A DNA stretch of 48,454 nt, from NCBI GenBank assembly GCA_005518205.2, contig RFFC02000046.1, forward strand, positions 1 through 48,454, given 5' to 3'. Below the pieces are notes generated by a model. That model was given only the letters and a program-made list of their open reading frames with translations, was not told the DNA's origin and ran no database searches. The stretch is from Hormoscilla sp. GUM202. GTDB taxonomy: Bacteria; Cyanobacteriota; Cyanobacteriia; Cyanobacteriales; Desertifilaceae. This document shows positions 32,982-41,794 of the stretch, one piece after another. The stretch's first letter is position 1. Each line of letters opens with the position of its first letter. A program made the translations under genes and the position numbers.

Positions 32982-35276
32982 ATGCAAGTTGGAACGACCC
33001 AGAAAATAAGTCAACGCAATGGGCATAAGCCGACGAACCTGAGTTTATACCCGACTCAGGTTCTGGAGAAAAATGAAGAGTTCGACCCGAAACAGATACT
33101 GAGCATTATCCGGAGACAGGGGTTGGTACTTGTGGGTGTAGCATCTGTGGTCACTGGTGGCATCGGTTGGTGGACTTGGACTAGCCCCCCAGAGTACCAG
33201 GCGAATTTTCGCATGCTGGTGGAACCCATATCCGAAGACAATACCTCAAGAGATTTGTTGAGCTTGGGGTTTCCACCAGGCTTTGACTACGCCACCCAGA
33301 TAGAAGTGCTGCGCTCTCCGAAGCTGTTAGAGTCCGTAGTATCTTCCTTGCAGGAGACATACCCAGAAATTAGCTATGAGGAACTAGTAAGTAAGCTATC
33401 AATAGCGCAAGGGGAGGATGCAGTTGGCCGGCTGACAAAAATATTAAACATCAGCTACCAAGATTCAGACCCGCAAAAAATCAAGTTAGTATTGGATAAA
33501 TTGCTAGAACGGTATGTAGACTATGGAATATATCTGCAACAGGAAAACCTCAAAAGGGTAGTGGAATTTGTCGAAGAGCAGCTGCCAATCTTAGAAGAAC
33601 GGGTCGATAGGCTGCAAATTGAACTAGAGGAGTTTAGAAAGCGATATAGCCTGATAGATCCAGAGACACGTGGCAACTCGTTATCTGGTCTGATCGCGGC
33701 CATTAACCAACAGCAAAAGGAAGCACAAACTCAACTGGCAGAGACCCAGTCGCTTTACGTAATACTGCAAAGACAGTTGGGCTCTAGTCCAGCAGAAGCA
33801 TTCGCAGCCTCAGCCCTGAGTGAGTCTGGGCGCTATCAGAGCTTACTCAACCAGTTGCTAGAAATCGAAACAGAGATAGCCGCCGAATCAGTGCGATTTC
33901 AGCCAGATAGCCCCAATATAGAAGTGCTGCTAGAGAAGCGAGAAAGGTTGTTACCGCTGATAAATAGGGAATCTGAACGCATTCTGGGACCTCAGCAGTC
34001 GTACTGGACGACTGGGAATCTGGCACCGATTGCGGTAGAACTGAGCAAGCAATTGGTGCAAACAACGAACCAGTTGCAAGTGTTGCAGGTGCGCTTAGGT
34101 GCCCTAGAGCAGGTAGACAAAAGTCTCAAGGAAGAATTTAGCCTTATTCCGGCCTTGGCACGACAGTACAGAGATTTACAGCGAAAACTAGAATTCGCCA
34201 ATAACAGTCTGGATCGATTCCTTGCAACCAGAGAAACCTTGCAGATAGAAGCGGCTCAGAAAGCAATATCCTGGCAAGTGATTAGCGATCCGCTCCTGCC
34301 AACAGGAGCGATATCGCCGAATATACCCAGGAACATCGCCCTAGGCGCGATCGCGGGGTTGCTATTGGGGATAGGAGCGGCATTGCTGTCAGAGCAACTG
34401 GACAACACCTTCCACTCTATTAACGAAATTAAAGAACTGACAGGACTGCCACTTTTGGGGACGATCCCATTCAAGCGGCGACTCAAAGAATTCACCAAAT
34501 ACCTATGTGGCGACTATGAAGCAAATCCCCAGAATTTGCAAATTGGCAATGGCAGCGTTATTACCCGATCGGTTGGAGAACAGACTCGATTAACCAATGT
34601 AAACAGGAAGTATAATTACGGTTCATCACCATTTTTAGAAGCATTCCGCACACTGTATACCAACATTCGCTTTCTCAGTTCAGATACACCCATCCGCTCC
34701 TTAGTAATCAGCTCCTGTTTACCAGCAGAAGGGAAATCCACAGTAGCCCTGTTTATAGCCCGATCGGCTGCAGCAATGGGTCAGCGGGTATTGTTGGTAG
34801 ACTCAGACATGCGTAATCCTCAAATACATGAGAGGATGGGCTTACCGAATATGCGGGGTCTGAGTAATGTGATTACCACAGATATAGACCCAAATGAAGT
34901 AATTCAGCGATCGCCCTTCGACGAAAACCTGTTTGTACTCACAGCAGGTCAGAACCCGCCAGACCCGATCAAGATCCTCTCGTCGAGAAAGATGGAAAAC
35001 TTAGTCGATCAATTCCAAAACGCCTTCGAGTTAATCATCTACGACACCCCACCCTGTCTCGGATTAGCAGACAGCAGCATACTAGCTACCTGTGCCGATG
35101 GCATGGTTATGGTGATAGGAATGGATAAAACCGGTCGTTCCGAGCTGAACCAAGTATTAGATAACCTGAAAATCTCCGACGTTTCAGTTTTAGGAATGAT
35201 TGCCAACGGTGTTAAAGGACAGACAGGCGGATTGGATTACTATTATCGTTATCGGTACTATAGTTCTAACCGGTAA
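32982..35276 (+). CDS. Wzc-like polysaccharide co-polymerase and tyrosine autokinase
   Basis: A 764-residue protein. N-terminal Wzz domain with TM1 (about 45-62, GLVLVGVASVVTGGIGWW) and a DYATQIEVLRSPKLLESVV block; long periplasmic coiled coil (about 190-430); TM2 (about 452-470, ALGAIAGLLLGIGAALL). The cytoplasmic BY-kinase follows, with Walker A SCLPAEGKST (about 577-586), Walker A' LLVDSDMRNPQIHERMG and Walker B IIYDTPPCLG, and a Tyr-rich autophosphorylation tail DYYYRYRYYSSNR. It controls chain length and export of exopolysaccharide with the upstream Wza-like protein. The gene is intact. Confidence 0.95.
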   Translation: MQVGTTQKISQRNGHKPTNLSLYPTQVLEKNEEFDPKQILSIIRRQGLVLVGVASVVTGGIGWWTWTSPPEYQANFRMLVEPISEDNTSRDLLSLGFPPGFDYATQIEVLRSPKLLESVVSSLQETYPEISYEELVSKLSIAQGEDAVGRLTKILNISYQDSDPQKIKLVLDKLLERYVDYGIYLQQENLKRVVEFVEEQLPILEERVDRLQIELEEFRKRYSLIDPETRGNSLSGLIAAINQQQKEAQTQLAETQSLYVILQRQLGSSPAEAFAASALSESGRYQSLLNQLLEIETEIAAESVRFQPDSPNIEVLLEKRERLLPLINRESERILGPQQSYWTTGNLAPIAVELSKQLVQTTNQLQVLQVRLGALEQVDKSLKEEFSLIPALARQYRDLQRKLEFANNSLDRFLATRETLQIEAAQKAISWQVISDPLLPTGAISPNIPRNIALGAIAGLLLGIGAALLSEQLDNTFHSINEIKELTGLPLLGTIPFKRRLKEFTKYLCGDYEANPQNLQIGNGSVITRSVGEQTRLTNVNRKYNYGSSPFLEAFRTLYTNIRFLSSDTPIRSLVISSCLPAEGKSTVALFIARSAAAMGQRVLLVDSDMRNPQIHERMGLPNMRGLSNVITTDIDPNEVIQRSPFDENLFVLTAGQNPPDPIKILSSRKMENLVDQFQNAFELIIYDTPPCLGLADSSILATCADGMVMVIGMDKTGRSELNQVLDNLKISDVSVLGMIANGVKGQTGGLDYYYRYRYYSSNR

Positions 35277-35347
35277 TAAGCAGCTAGCTGACAGTCCTCA
35301 TTTGCGATCGACAATCGGGAGCATCTCACTTTTACTTTTTGGCATTA

Positions 35348-36841
35348 CAGCGGTTTTCAAGTTTATAGACTACAGGCTTCAATGTCAACAAATATATTTA
35401 AAGTATCGAATGCAACATGCAACAATTGCAACAACTCAGGGTTGTCTTTAATAGAATCTTGTAAATAGTGTTGCTACAGGACCGGTTCAAATCTGCGATC
35501 GAAAACCTGAAAAAATGCAAGTATGTATGTTTTGGGGTCGGTTATAAATAATTTGTGGGCATTAGCGATGATACAATATGATAAAAATGTCAAATTTACA
35601 AGTCAAATTTATGAAGCCTTATTCTATGGACCGGCGTCAAAAAATAGTTTCTGCTTATATCAATGGGGAAGGAACTTTCCGTCAAATAGCTCGGAGATTT
35701 AACATTTGTTTAAGTTCTGTTTACAGAATTATCAAACAATTTTTTAACTTCGGTAGGCTTGCTCACCTACCTATAGGTGGTGGTCCTAAACCTAAACTTG
35801 ATTCTTATAAAGAGCTGATATTTAAATATCTTGAAGAATGTAACGATCTTACTTTATCTCAGCTTTGCGAACGTCTAGAAAAAGACACTCTTTTAAGAGT
35901 GAGTGTTGCTACGTCGGTTCTTGAAAAAACACAATATCACACGCAAAAAGAAAACTACATATGCTCCCAAAGCCCAAACCGATGAAATACAACTAAACAG
36001 AGTTGAATATTGGCAGAAAATTATTTCCTTCGATTTCAAAAATTTAGTTTTTGTAGATGAAACAGGAATCCAGTTGGGAATAACACAAAGTTATGCTCGT
36101 TCGGAACGAGGTAAAAGAGCCTATGGAGTTGCTCCTTATCCTCATGGTAATATCCTTACTTTAATTGGAGCAATTAGTTTTGAAAAACTGTTATGACTTT
36201 TGATGGTGGAACTAATGGCAATGTATTTCTCGGTTTTGTCAAAGAAATGTTAGTGCCTCAGCTCTGGGAAGGAGCTTGTGTTGTTGCTGACAACTTACCA
36301 GCTCACTATGCTAAGGGTGTCAAAGAAGCTATCGAGTCTGTAGGAGCAAAGCTAGTATATTTATCAGCTTATTCGCCGGATTTTAATCCCATAGAAAATT
36401 GGTGGTCACAACTGAAATCTTTGTTAAAAAAAATCAAGCCTCAAACTCGCGAAGAAATAGAAGCAGCTATTTCCAAAGGTATTGACATGATAACTGCCGA
36501 GCATTTGCAACATTGGTTTACTCACTGCTGCTACTTTAGTTAATAGCGACGCACGCTCATTTGTGGAAAAAAAGCTGCGCTCAAATTTGACTAAGTAAAG
36601 TTTAGATATCTTACCAGAACTTACAACCACGATGCTTAAGGGTAAGCAGTCGTGCATCTCAAGCTGTTATCAATTATTCAATGGTTAAATAAAAGGCTCC
36701 AATGTAGTCCGTAAAGCGCTATAATTGCCATTTACAACCTACATAATTGAGCAGGTATGCACAGCTTTCCCGAAAATATTGTTGTAAAATTAAACACATT
36801 TGCACATATCCTCCTGTAGTCTATAAACTTGAAAACCGCTG
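35348..36841 (+). mobile_element. IS630-superfamily element with perfect terminal repeats and TA duplication
   Basis: Perfect inverted repeats of about 30 bp (outer part CAGCGGTTTTCAAGTTTATA) lie at 35348-35376 and 36813-36841, each bordered by TA. A second, tandem copy of the host sequence at 36884-36955 has the same flank unbroken (GCATTAAATACTGC), an internal empty site. Length 1494 bp. The transposase inside is broken. Confidence 0.9.
35578..36543 (+). pseudogene. IS630-family transposase, frameshifted twice
   Basis: The HTH half reads MDRRQKIVSAYINGEGTFRQ, ARRFNICLSSVYRIIKQF. The frame shifts near 35925 into EIQLNRVEYWQKIISFDFKN with LVFVDETGIQLG (first Asp), and again at 36190 into MTFDGGTNGNVFLGFVKEML, CVVADNLPAHYAKG (second Asp) and AYSPDFNPIENWWSQLK (catalytic Glu). 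The three catalytic residues survive but in different frames. A different subfamily from the element at 1826-3016. Confidence 0.88.
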
Positions 36842-36844
36842 TAA

Positions 36845-37138
36845 ATACTGCTAATTGCGAATGGAGGCGAATGGAAAATAGCTCGGGAGCATCTCACTTT
36901 TGCTTTTTAGCATTAAATACTGCTAATTGCGAATGGAGGCGAATGGAAAATAGCTCAATTCTCAATGGGAGCATCTCACTTTTGTCGGGGTAATTGCGAA
37001 TGTTAAGGGAGTAATTGCGAATAGAGAAGAGAAAATGGAGCAATTTTCAATTTTCAATTGATCGAGAAGCAAAACTGAGATGCACCCTCGACAATCTACC
37101 AATGTAGGAGGACTTTAGACAAATAGCTAGCGTTCAAA
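36845..37138. repeat. Host repeat unit, about 80 bp, in tandem
   Basis: GGGAGCATCTCACTTTT occurs at 35318, 36885 and 36967, and TAATTGCGAAT at 36852, 36923, 36991 and 37012, with GGAGGCGAATGGAAAATAGC in two of the units. This is the repeat into which the IS630 element inserted. No gene is present. Confidence 0.8.
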
Positions 37139-37239
37139 ACCGGGTGCATCCCAGTTTCGCAATGAGTAGAAATGCTTAGTCGAACGGGTTCCGAGATGGT
37201 GTTAAGCTGAGACAGTCGGTAAACGCTCCCTCTAAAACT

Positions 37240-37458
37240 ATGAATCCTGAAAATTTAGCTCAAATTAAAACCTATGCTTTGGGAATAGCCGCCTTGTTGT
37301 ATGAGGAGGCCCAAGGGACTGTTCCAGAGCAATTGAAAACACTCTCAGGACTCGAAGCTACAGTCCGTGGGCAGTTGCTTCAATACGTCAGTCCAGAGAT
37401 TGCCCTTTTTTTATCGAAAGCACCAGTGGCACCACCGCAGGGCGAACCCGAATCTTAA
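37240..37458 (+). CDS. Small ORF of the ISKra4-type element
   Basis: A 72-residue protein (MNPENLAQIKTYALGIAALL, EEAQGTVPEQLKTLSGLEAT, ending SKAPVAPPQGEPES) directly upstream of the transposase, 8 bp apart. Similar short frames precede or form the N-terminus of ISKra4 transposases. It could be a separate N-terminal piece of the transposase. Confidence 0.65.
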   Translation: MNPENLAQIKTYALGIAALLYEEAQGTVPEQLKTLSGLEATVRGQLLQYVSPEIALFLSKAPVAPPQGEPES

Positions 37459-37466
37459 ACAGCATT

Positions 37467-38501
37467 TTGGGCCAGCTCCTCATCACGGAGAAGCAAGCGA
37501 CTTATTTTGATGTGAGAGCCTATAGCCAGTGGAGTCCCTATCTGGAAAAATGTTGCTTGTTACTGAGTGCGAACTCTTCTTATGAGCACGCCTCGGAAGA
37601 TCTTAAGCAGCTCACGGGGATGAGCGTTTCCCGGGGAACTCAGCAACGACTGGTGCAACGTTATGAGTTTGAATTACTGACAGTTAAAGAAGCCGTTTCC
37701 TCAACGAGCGCTCAAGAACCGAAACTGCCCCTTCAGGAGTTTGAGTTGCCCACAGCTAAAGAAGCCGTTTCCTCAACGGGCCCTCAAGGACCGAAACTGC
37801 CCCCTCAGGAGTTTGAGTTGCCGACGGCTAAAAAAGCTGTTTCCGAAATCAGCCCTCAAGAACCGAAAGTGCTCGCCCATGAGTTGAAGTTGCCGACTGT
37901 CAAGGAAGTTGTTGAGGAAATGAGCATTGATGGGGGGAAAGTACGCTTACGGACCCCGCAAGGGAGACCCTGTGAGTGGCGCGATTACAAGGGCGTTAAT
38001 CTACATGACCTCGGGGTAGCGGCCTTCTTTCGGGACAATGCAGGACTGGTCAAATGGGTCAACCAGCAGCCCTTGGCGAATCCACTTGTGAGTATCGGAG
38101 ACGGTCATGATGGCGTTTGGAATTTGTTTGCCGAGATTGGCCCAACCATCTTCCGTCTGGAAATCCTCGATTGGTATCACTTGATGGAAAACCTCGAGCA
38201 AGTCGGTGGGTCCAGCTCTAGACTGGCACGAGTGAAAGCTCTCCTATGGTCAGGCAAGGTAGATGCAGCCCTCAAAGAATTTGACGACTGGGAGCATCCA
38301 CGGGTTGATAACTTCAGGGCCTATGTTACTAAGCATCGTCACCGCATTGTGAACTATGGCTATTACCAAGCCGAGGGAATTTCAATCGGTTCGGGAGAGG
38401 TGGAATCAACGATTAAGCAGGTTGCGGCACGGGTGAAGCTCTCAGGAGCGCAGTGGAAAGCTGCCAATGTTCCCCAAGTTCTGCGGCATCTCGCAGCGTA
38501 G
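37467..38501 (+). CDS. ISKra4-family transposase with internal repeat expansion
   Basis: A 344-residue transposase containing SIGDGHDGVWNLFAEIG, EILDWYHLMENLEQVGG, VTKHRHRIVNYGYYQAEGIS, GSGEVESTIKQVAARVKLSG and AQWKAANVPQVLRH, typical of the ISKra4 family DDE enzyme. Residues about 70-145 are three imperfect 24-residue repeats (EFELPTAKEAVSSTGPQGPK and variants), absent from relatives as far as I know. The family end RAYLNGVFSR lies just after the stop in another frame (near 38510-38545), so the extreme C-terminus is shifted by a GC-rich change. Confidence 0.85.
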   Translation: MGQLLITEKQATYFDVRAYSQWSPYLEKCCLLLSANSSYEHASEDLKQLTGMSVSRGTQQRLVQRYEFELLTVKEAVSSTSAQEPKLPLQEFELPTAKEAVSSTGPQGPKLPPQEFELPTAKKAVSEISPQEPKVLAHELKLPTVKEVVEEMSIDGGKVRLRTPQGRPCEWRDYKGVNLHDLGVAAFFRDNAGLVKWVNQQPLANPLVSIGDGHDGVWNLFAEIGPTIFRLEILDWYHLMENLEQVGGSSSRLARVKALLWSGKVDAALKEFDDWEHPRVDNFRAYVTKHRHRIVNYGYYQAEGISIGSGEVESTIKQVAARVKLSGAQWKAANVPQVLRHLAA

Positions 38502-38617
38502 GGGGCCCGGAGCGTGCTTATCTCAATGGAGTATTCTCAAGGTGAGTCAATCTTGACATTCTCATCATCTCGTGGTCTGTCAAGATAAAATTGACGAATT
38601 TTACGGAGATAACCGCT

Positions 38618-38822
38618 TCCGAGCCTTCCCTTCTCTTATCCGTCATCATTTCCTTGACATACCAAGAGTCTATTAGTGACAGTTTAACAATGAAGTATTT
38701 TGGCTCATTGCCAAATTGGTCCGAGCCTTCCCTTCTCTTATCCGTCATCATTTCCTTGACAGACCAAGGGTCTATTAGTGACAGTTTAACAATGAAGTAT
38801 TTTGGCTCATTGCCAAATTGGG
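38618..38822. repeat. 102-bp tandem duplication at the ISKra4 right end
   Basis: The unit GAGCCTTCCCTTCTCTTATC...GGCTCATTGCCAAATTGG occurs at 38621 and again at 38723 with very few differences. Only the outer copy is followed by GATGCACCCG, so only it has the complete terminal repeat. Confidence 0.9.
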
Positions 38823-38831
38823 ATGCACCCG

Positions 38832-40202
38832 ATAAACCCGCCAATATTTTTGAGCAATAATCTGAGCAGTAAAATTTGACTGGAGGTAACTGCGACCATT
38901 CCGGCCCAGGATATCTGTCAGTTGGGAGTCCGAAGCCAAGCGTCGAATAAAATCAGCCAAATCCGACCCCTCCCCATTATCGAAAGCCTCACCGCAGTTA
39001 GCATCAGCGATCAGATCGCGTAAATAAGAATGGGGTTCGCAGATCGCCGCAACAGGACGGCCAGCAGCTAAAATACCATAAAGCTTGCTCGGAGCCACCA
39101 AACCTTCCATCCCAGGAATAATGCTCACTAAAGAAAGGTCACAGGACGTTAGCGAGTAAGGAAGGCACTGCTTATCCTGGTAATCTAAGAAGAGGCAATT
39201 ATGCAACCCTAACTGCCTTATCTGTTCCTTGACAGTCGCTCGTTTAGCTCCATCGCCGATAAAAACAAACCGAATAGGTTCATCTTTTAGTTGCCATGCT
39301 GCCTCTAATATGGTATCGATATCGTGACAGCGACCCATGTTACCAGAATAGAGTACGGTAAATTTATCAACCAAATTGTATCGATGGGCAAACCAATTGT
39401 GTTGCTTGGGAATGGGGACGATCTCCTTATGATTAGCCCAGCTATGAATCACATAAATTTTGTTAGCAATATCTGGGCATTTTTCCACTACTCTATCCTT
39501 CATAGTAGAGCTGAGAACAATAATTGCCTGAGCTTTTTTACATATCTGAGAGTTAATAAAATTCCACAGCAGAACTAGAAAATTATTAGGGGGTACTAAG
39601 TACATGGACAAAATTAATTTCACACACTCTCTCGCGCTAGTCTCCATATCCGGAGCATGTCGCCCATGGCTATGTGCAATTATTTTTGTCTAACTACTTA
39701 CTTTAAGCTGTACGGCAACATCAGGATATAGATCGTAGAGTAAACAAACGTAAGGCAGACCAAAACATAAATTAGCCAAATATCCCAGTATTGGTAAGAA
39801 AGGGGGCGCAGTTGTTAATAGTAAAATATCACCACGACTAGCAGTTTTCAACAGATGTAATCCCGCCCGTAAACAAAATAAAATACCGTTGAGAGCCTTG
39901 CCGCGAATGCGATCGGACAAAACCAGGGTCGCTCGCGATCGCCTCACCAAGAGTTTTTCCGATCGTTCAATCGGAGGAGCATAACTTTGACCGAAAGCGT
40001 AACCCGGTTGCCCAGTAAAAATCTGAACTTGCATGCCTTGATGTCCCAAATTAGTCGCCAACTCTTCAATCAGTTGCCCAGTCGCCGCGTAGTCAGGCGG
40101 ATAGAATTGGGTTATAATTGACAATCCGATCGGACAACGAGTTGGCAGCTTTCCGTTTTCGGTCATCATCAAGTCAGGGTGCTGAGTAAAGGACTGGTGC
40201 AA
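38832..40202 (-). pseudogene. WbuB-like family 4 glycosyltransferase, split by a MITE
   Basis: The 5' part (from 40202) reads LSIITQFYPPDYAATGQLIE, ELATNLGHQGMQVQIFTGQP and VCLLYDLYPDVAVQLKV. The 104-bp MITE at 39597-39700 follows, and then the gene resumes VPPNNFLVLLWNFINSQICK, KAQAIIVLSSTMKDRVVEKC, VLYSGNMGRCHDIDTILEAA and MEGLVAPSKLYGILAAGRPV. Removing the MITE with one TA gives ...QLKVVPPNNFL in frame, exactly as in WbuB (YDLYPDVAVxLGVVPPNxxL). Homologues add fucosamine-type sugars in O-antigen/EPS synthesis. The 3' end is reached by the ISKra4 element at the last codons (YWRVYR). Confidence 0.92.
39597..39700. mobile_element. MITE derived from the IS630-type element
   Basis: A 104-bp non-coding element whose ends (TAAGTACATGGACAAAATTA and the complement of TAAGTAGTTAGACAAAAATA) match those of the IS630 element at 1826-3016. 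TA borders both ends. No coding capacity. It would depend on the transposase of an intact relative. Confidence 0.93.
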
Positions 40203-40423
40203 CTTATTGTTCCTCCTTTATAATAAAATTCAGCAATCAGCCTTCAACAATATGCTTTATGCGCCGGATGGTGGATCTGACCACTTTTATCTATGATGCC
40301 TCATCAAACCGAAAATCGGGTCAAAAACCTAGATAAACGATATCAGGAATCACATCAGGCTGACAATATTTAACTTCAAAGAGCCTGAGTCCAATTCCAG
40401 TAAACACTGGCAGTCATGGAAAA
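40203..40423. other. Short intergenic region
   Basis: No gene is visible between the glycosyltransferase start and the SGNH fragment stop. A possible ribosome site (AGGAGGAAC on the minus strand, near 40210) precedes the glycosyltransferase. Confidence 0.4.
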
Positions 40424-40762
40424 TCATGGCATACTTGCTGGCAACTGCTTTGAGGAGCAAAGTTGCCGATATAGCAAGTCAGCTACCGCTTGATTGCCAG
40501 TCTCCGAAAGATGTACTATGTCTCTAAAATAGGTTTCCACTGTACCTGTGGGCTCCGTTGACCAAACAGCATGGCTATCCACGACCGGAACCTGCCAGTC
40601 CGAGAGGCGATCGAAAAACTCAGCCTTGTATGCCGGCACCTGATAGCTCGGCAATAAATCAGCGCGATTGGGAGTGAACAGCACAAACACGTGCGTCTGT
40701 TGGTCGCGAACCAAAGTCACGATCTCCTTTAACTGCTGCTCGAACTGCTGGTTGGGATCTAT
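40424..40762 (-). pseudogene. SGNH/GDSL hydrolase C-terminal fragment
   Basis: The fragment reads DPNQQFEQQLKEIVTLVRDQ, HVFVLFTPNRADLLPSYQVP, then FRDIVHLSETGNQAVADLLY; DIVHLS supplies the catalytic Asp and His of block V. The N-terminal GDS block is missing: it joins an IS630-type transposase fragment at about 40762. In polysaccharide clusters such proteins often remove or add O-acetyl groups. Confidence 0.75.
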
Positions 40763-41112
40763 GGACGCAGCCGGCCTTCCGGCGGTGTGCTGCAGGCCAG
40801 GGCGATCAGCCGTGCTTCGGCTTCGCCATCAAAAAGTCGTGGTTTGGGTGGTGTAGAACGCTTCTTTCTTTCCAGCGCTGCGGCGAAGCCCTTTTCCACC
40901 AACCGTTTGCGCACTTCAGACACCGTATTCTTATTGCAATGCAGCATGGACGCCATCTCCTCTACAGACTTGCATTGGACGTTTACATCGCTATGCAGCA
41001 ATATTTGCGCATGTCGTATCTTGAAAGCACCGCCCTGACCTTTCTTGACGATGTTTTCCAGTTCCTGCCGCTCCTGGGAACTCAGTCGCACGATATATCG
41101 TTGTCGTTCCAT
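40763..41112 (-). pseudogene. IS630-family transposase N-terminal fragment
   Basis: MERQRYIVRLSSQERQELEN, KIRHAQILLHSDVN, EEMASMLHCNKNTVSEVRKR, ALERKKRSTPPKPRLFDGEA and EARLIALACSTPPEGR are the HTH and linker region of a third IS630 subfamily. The fragment ends at EGRLRP near 40763, before the DDE domain, and is fused to the SGNH fragment. It is not an active gene. Confidence 0.88.
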
Positions 41113-41170
41113 TAACCCAATCGGTGCAAAGTTGTTATTTCAGGATAAACGGTAGCATTTTTTCCTGGTT

Positions 41171-41548
41171 TTAGCAATTATGCCCTACTAGGACTTTTTC
41201 ATGATTTTCCACATGTTCCAGGGTTTCAGTGCCAAAAATCAGATCGCAACTTTGGGGTAATACTTTTTCAGATATTTCCTGAGGCTGGCAAAATAGGAAA
41301 CCTGGTGCATCCGCAAAATTGGCTTGGGCTTCTGATATCATGTTTGGAGCCAAATATACGTCTATTCCCGAAGTGATAATTCCCCGATCGTAAGCGGATC
41401 TGAGTAGCCACCCGTCACCGCATCCGAAATCTAGGGCCTTGGTCTAGCGCTTGCTGTCAATGGCATCTAGCACAACACTAAAGCGCGATCGATGGGCCAG
41501 ACGAGTCAGACTATTTCCTTGCTGAAGGAGGCGTTGAGAGTAGGACAT
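41171..41548 (-). pseudogene. Class I SAM-dependent methyltransferase fragment
   Basis: The start ATG 41546-41548 reads MSYSQRLLQQGNSLTRLAHR, RFSVVLDAIDSKR and TAG (41444-41446), then TKALDFGCGDGWLLRSAYDR (SAM-binding motif I, DFGCGDG), ITSGIDVYLAPNMISEAQAN and SCDLIFGTETLEHVENHEKV (motif IV region). It ends soon after at LVGHNC, about half way through the domain. One nonsense codon plus 3' truncation make it dead. Such methyltransferases are common in EPS clusters. Confidence 0.88.
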
Positions 41549-41654
41549 GGGTTGATTGGCGAGCGGTTCAATATTATATAGCCGGTTGTCGGGCTAGCCA
41601 TTACCGGTTATCTGTGGTACGTGACAGCCCCGCGACCCCGATGTTGTCGTATAA

Positions 41655-41794
41655 GTAACATATGTGAGAATAGAATATTGAGCTTGAAACCCATAGCTGG
41701 CAAGGGTTTTTTAAATGTCTATCAAACTCTTTAGCGCGTGTAACATATGTGAGAATGCAATATTGAGCTTGAAACCCATAGCTGGCAAGGGTTT
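41655..41794. repeat. 55-bp direct repeat, two copies
   Basis: GTAACATATGTGAGAAT...ATTGAGCTTGAAACCCATAG...GGCAAGGGTTT occurs at 41655-41709 and 41740-41794, 85 bp apart, with few differences. The second copy reaches the 3' end of the glycosyltransferase. Confidence 0.88.

Larger units (their letters stand above)
37139..38831 (+). mobile_element. ISKra4-family insertion sequence
   Basis: The left end (CCGGGTGCATCCCAGTTTCG then CAATGAG at 37139) is inverted at the right end (CTCATTG, CCAAATTGGGATGCACCCG ending 38831). The element has landed at the very 3' end of the WbuB-like glycosyltransferase. Its right 200 bp contain a 102-bp tandem duplication that includes part of the terminal repeat. 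Confidence 0.82.
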
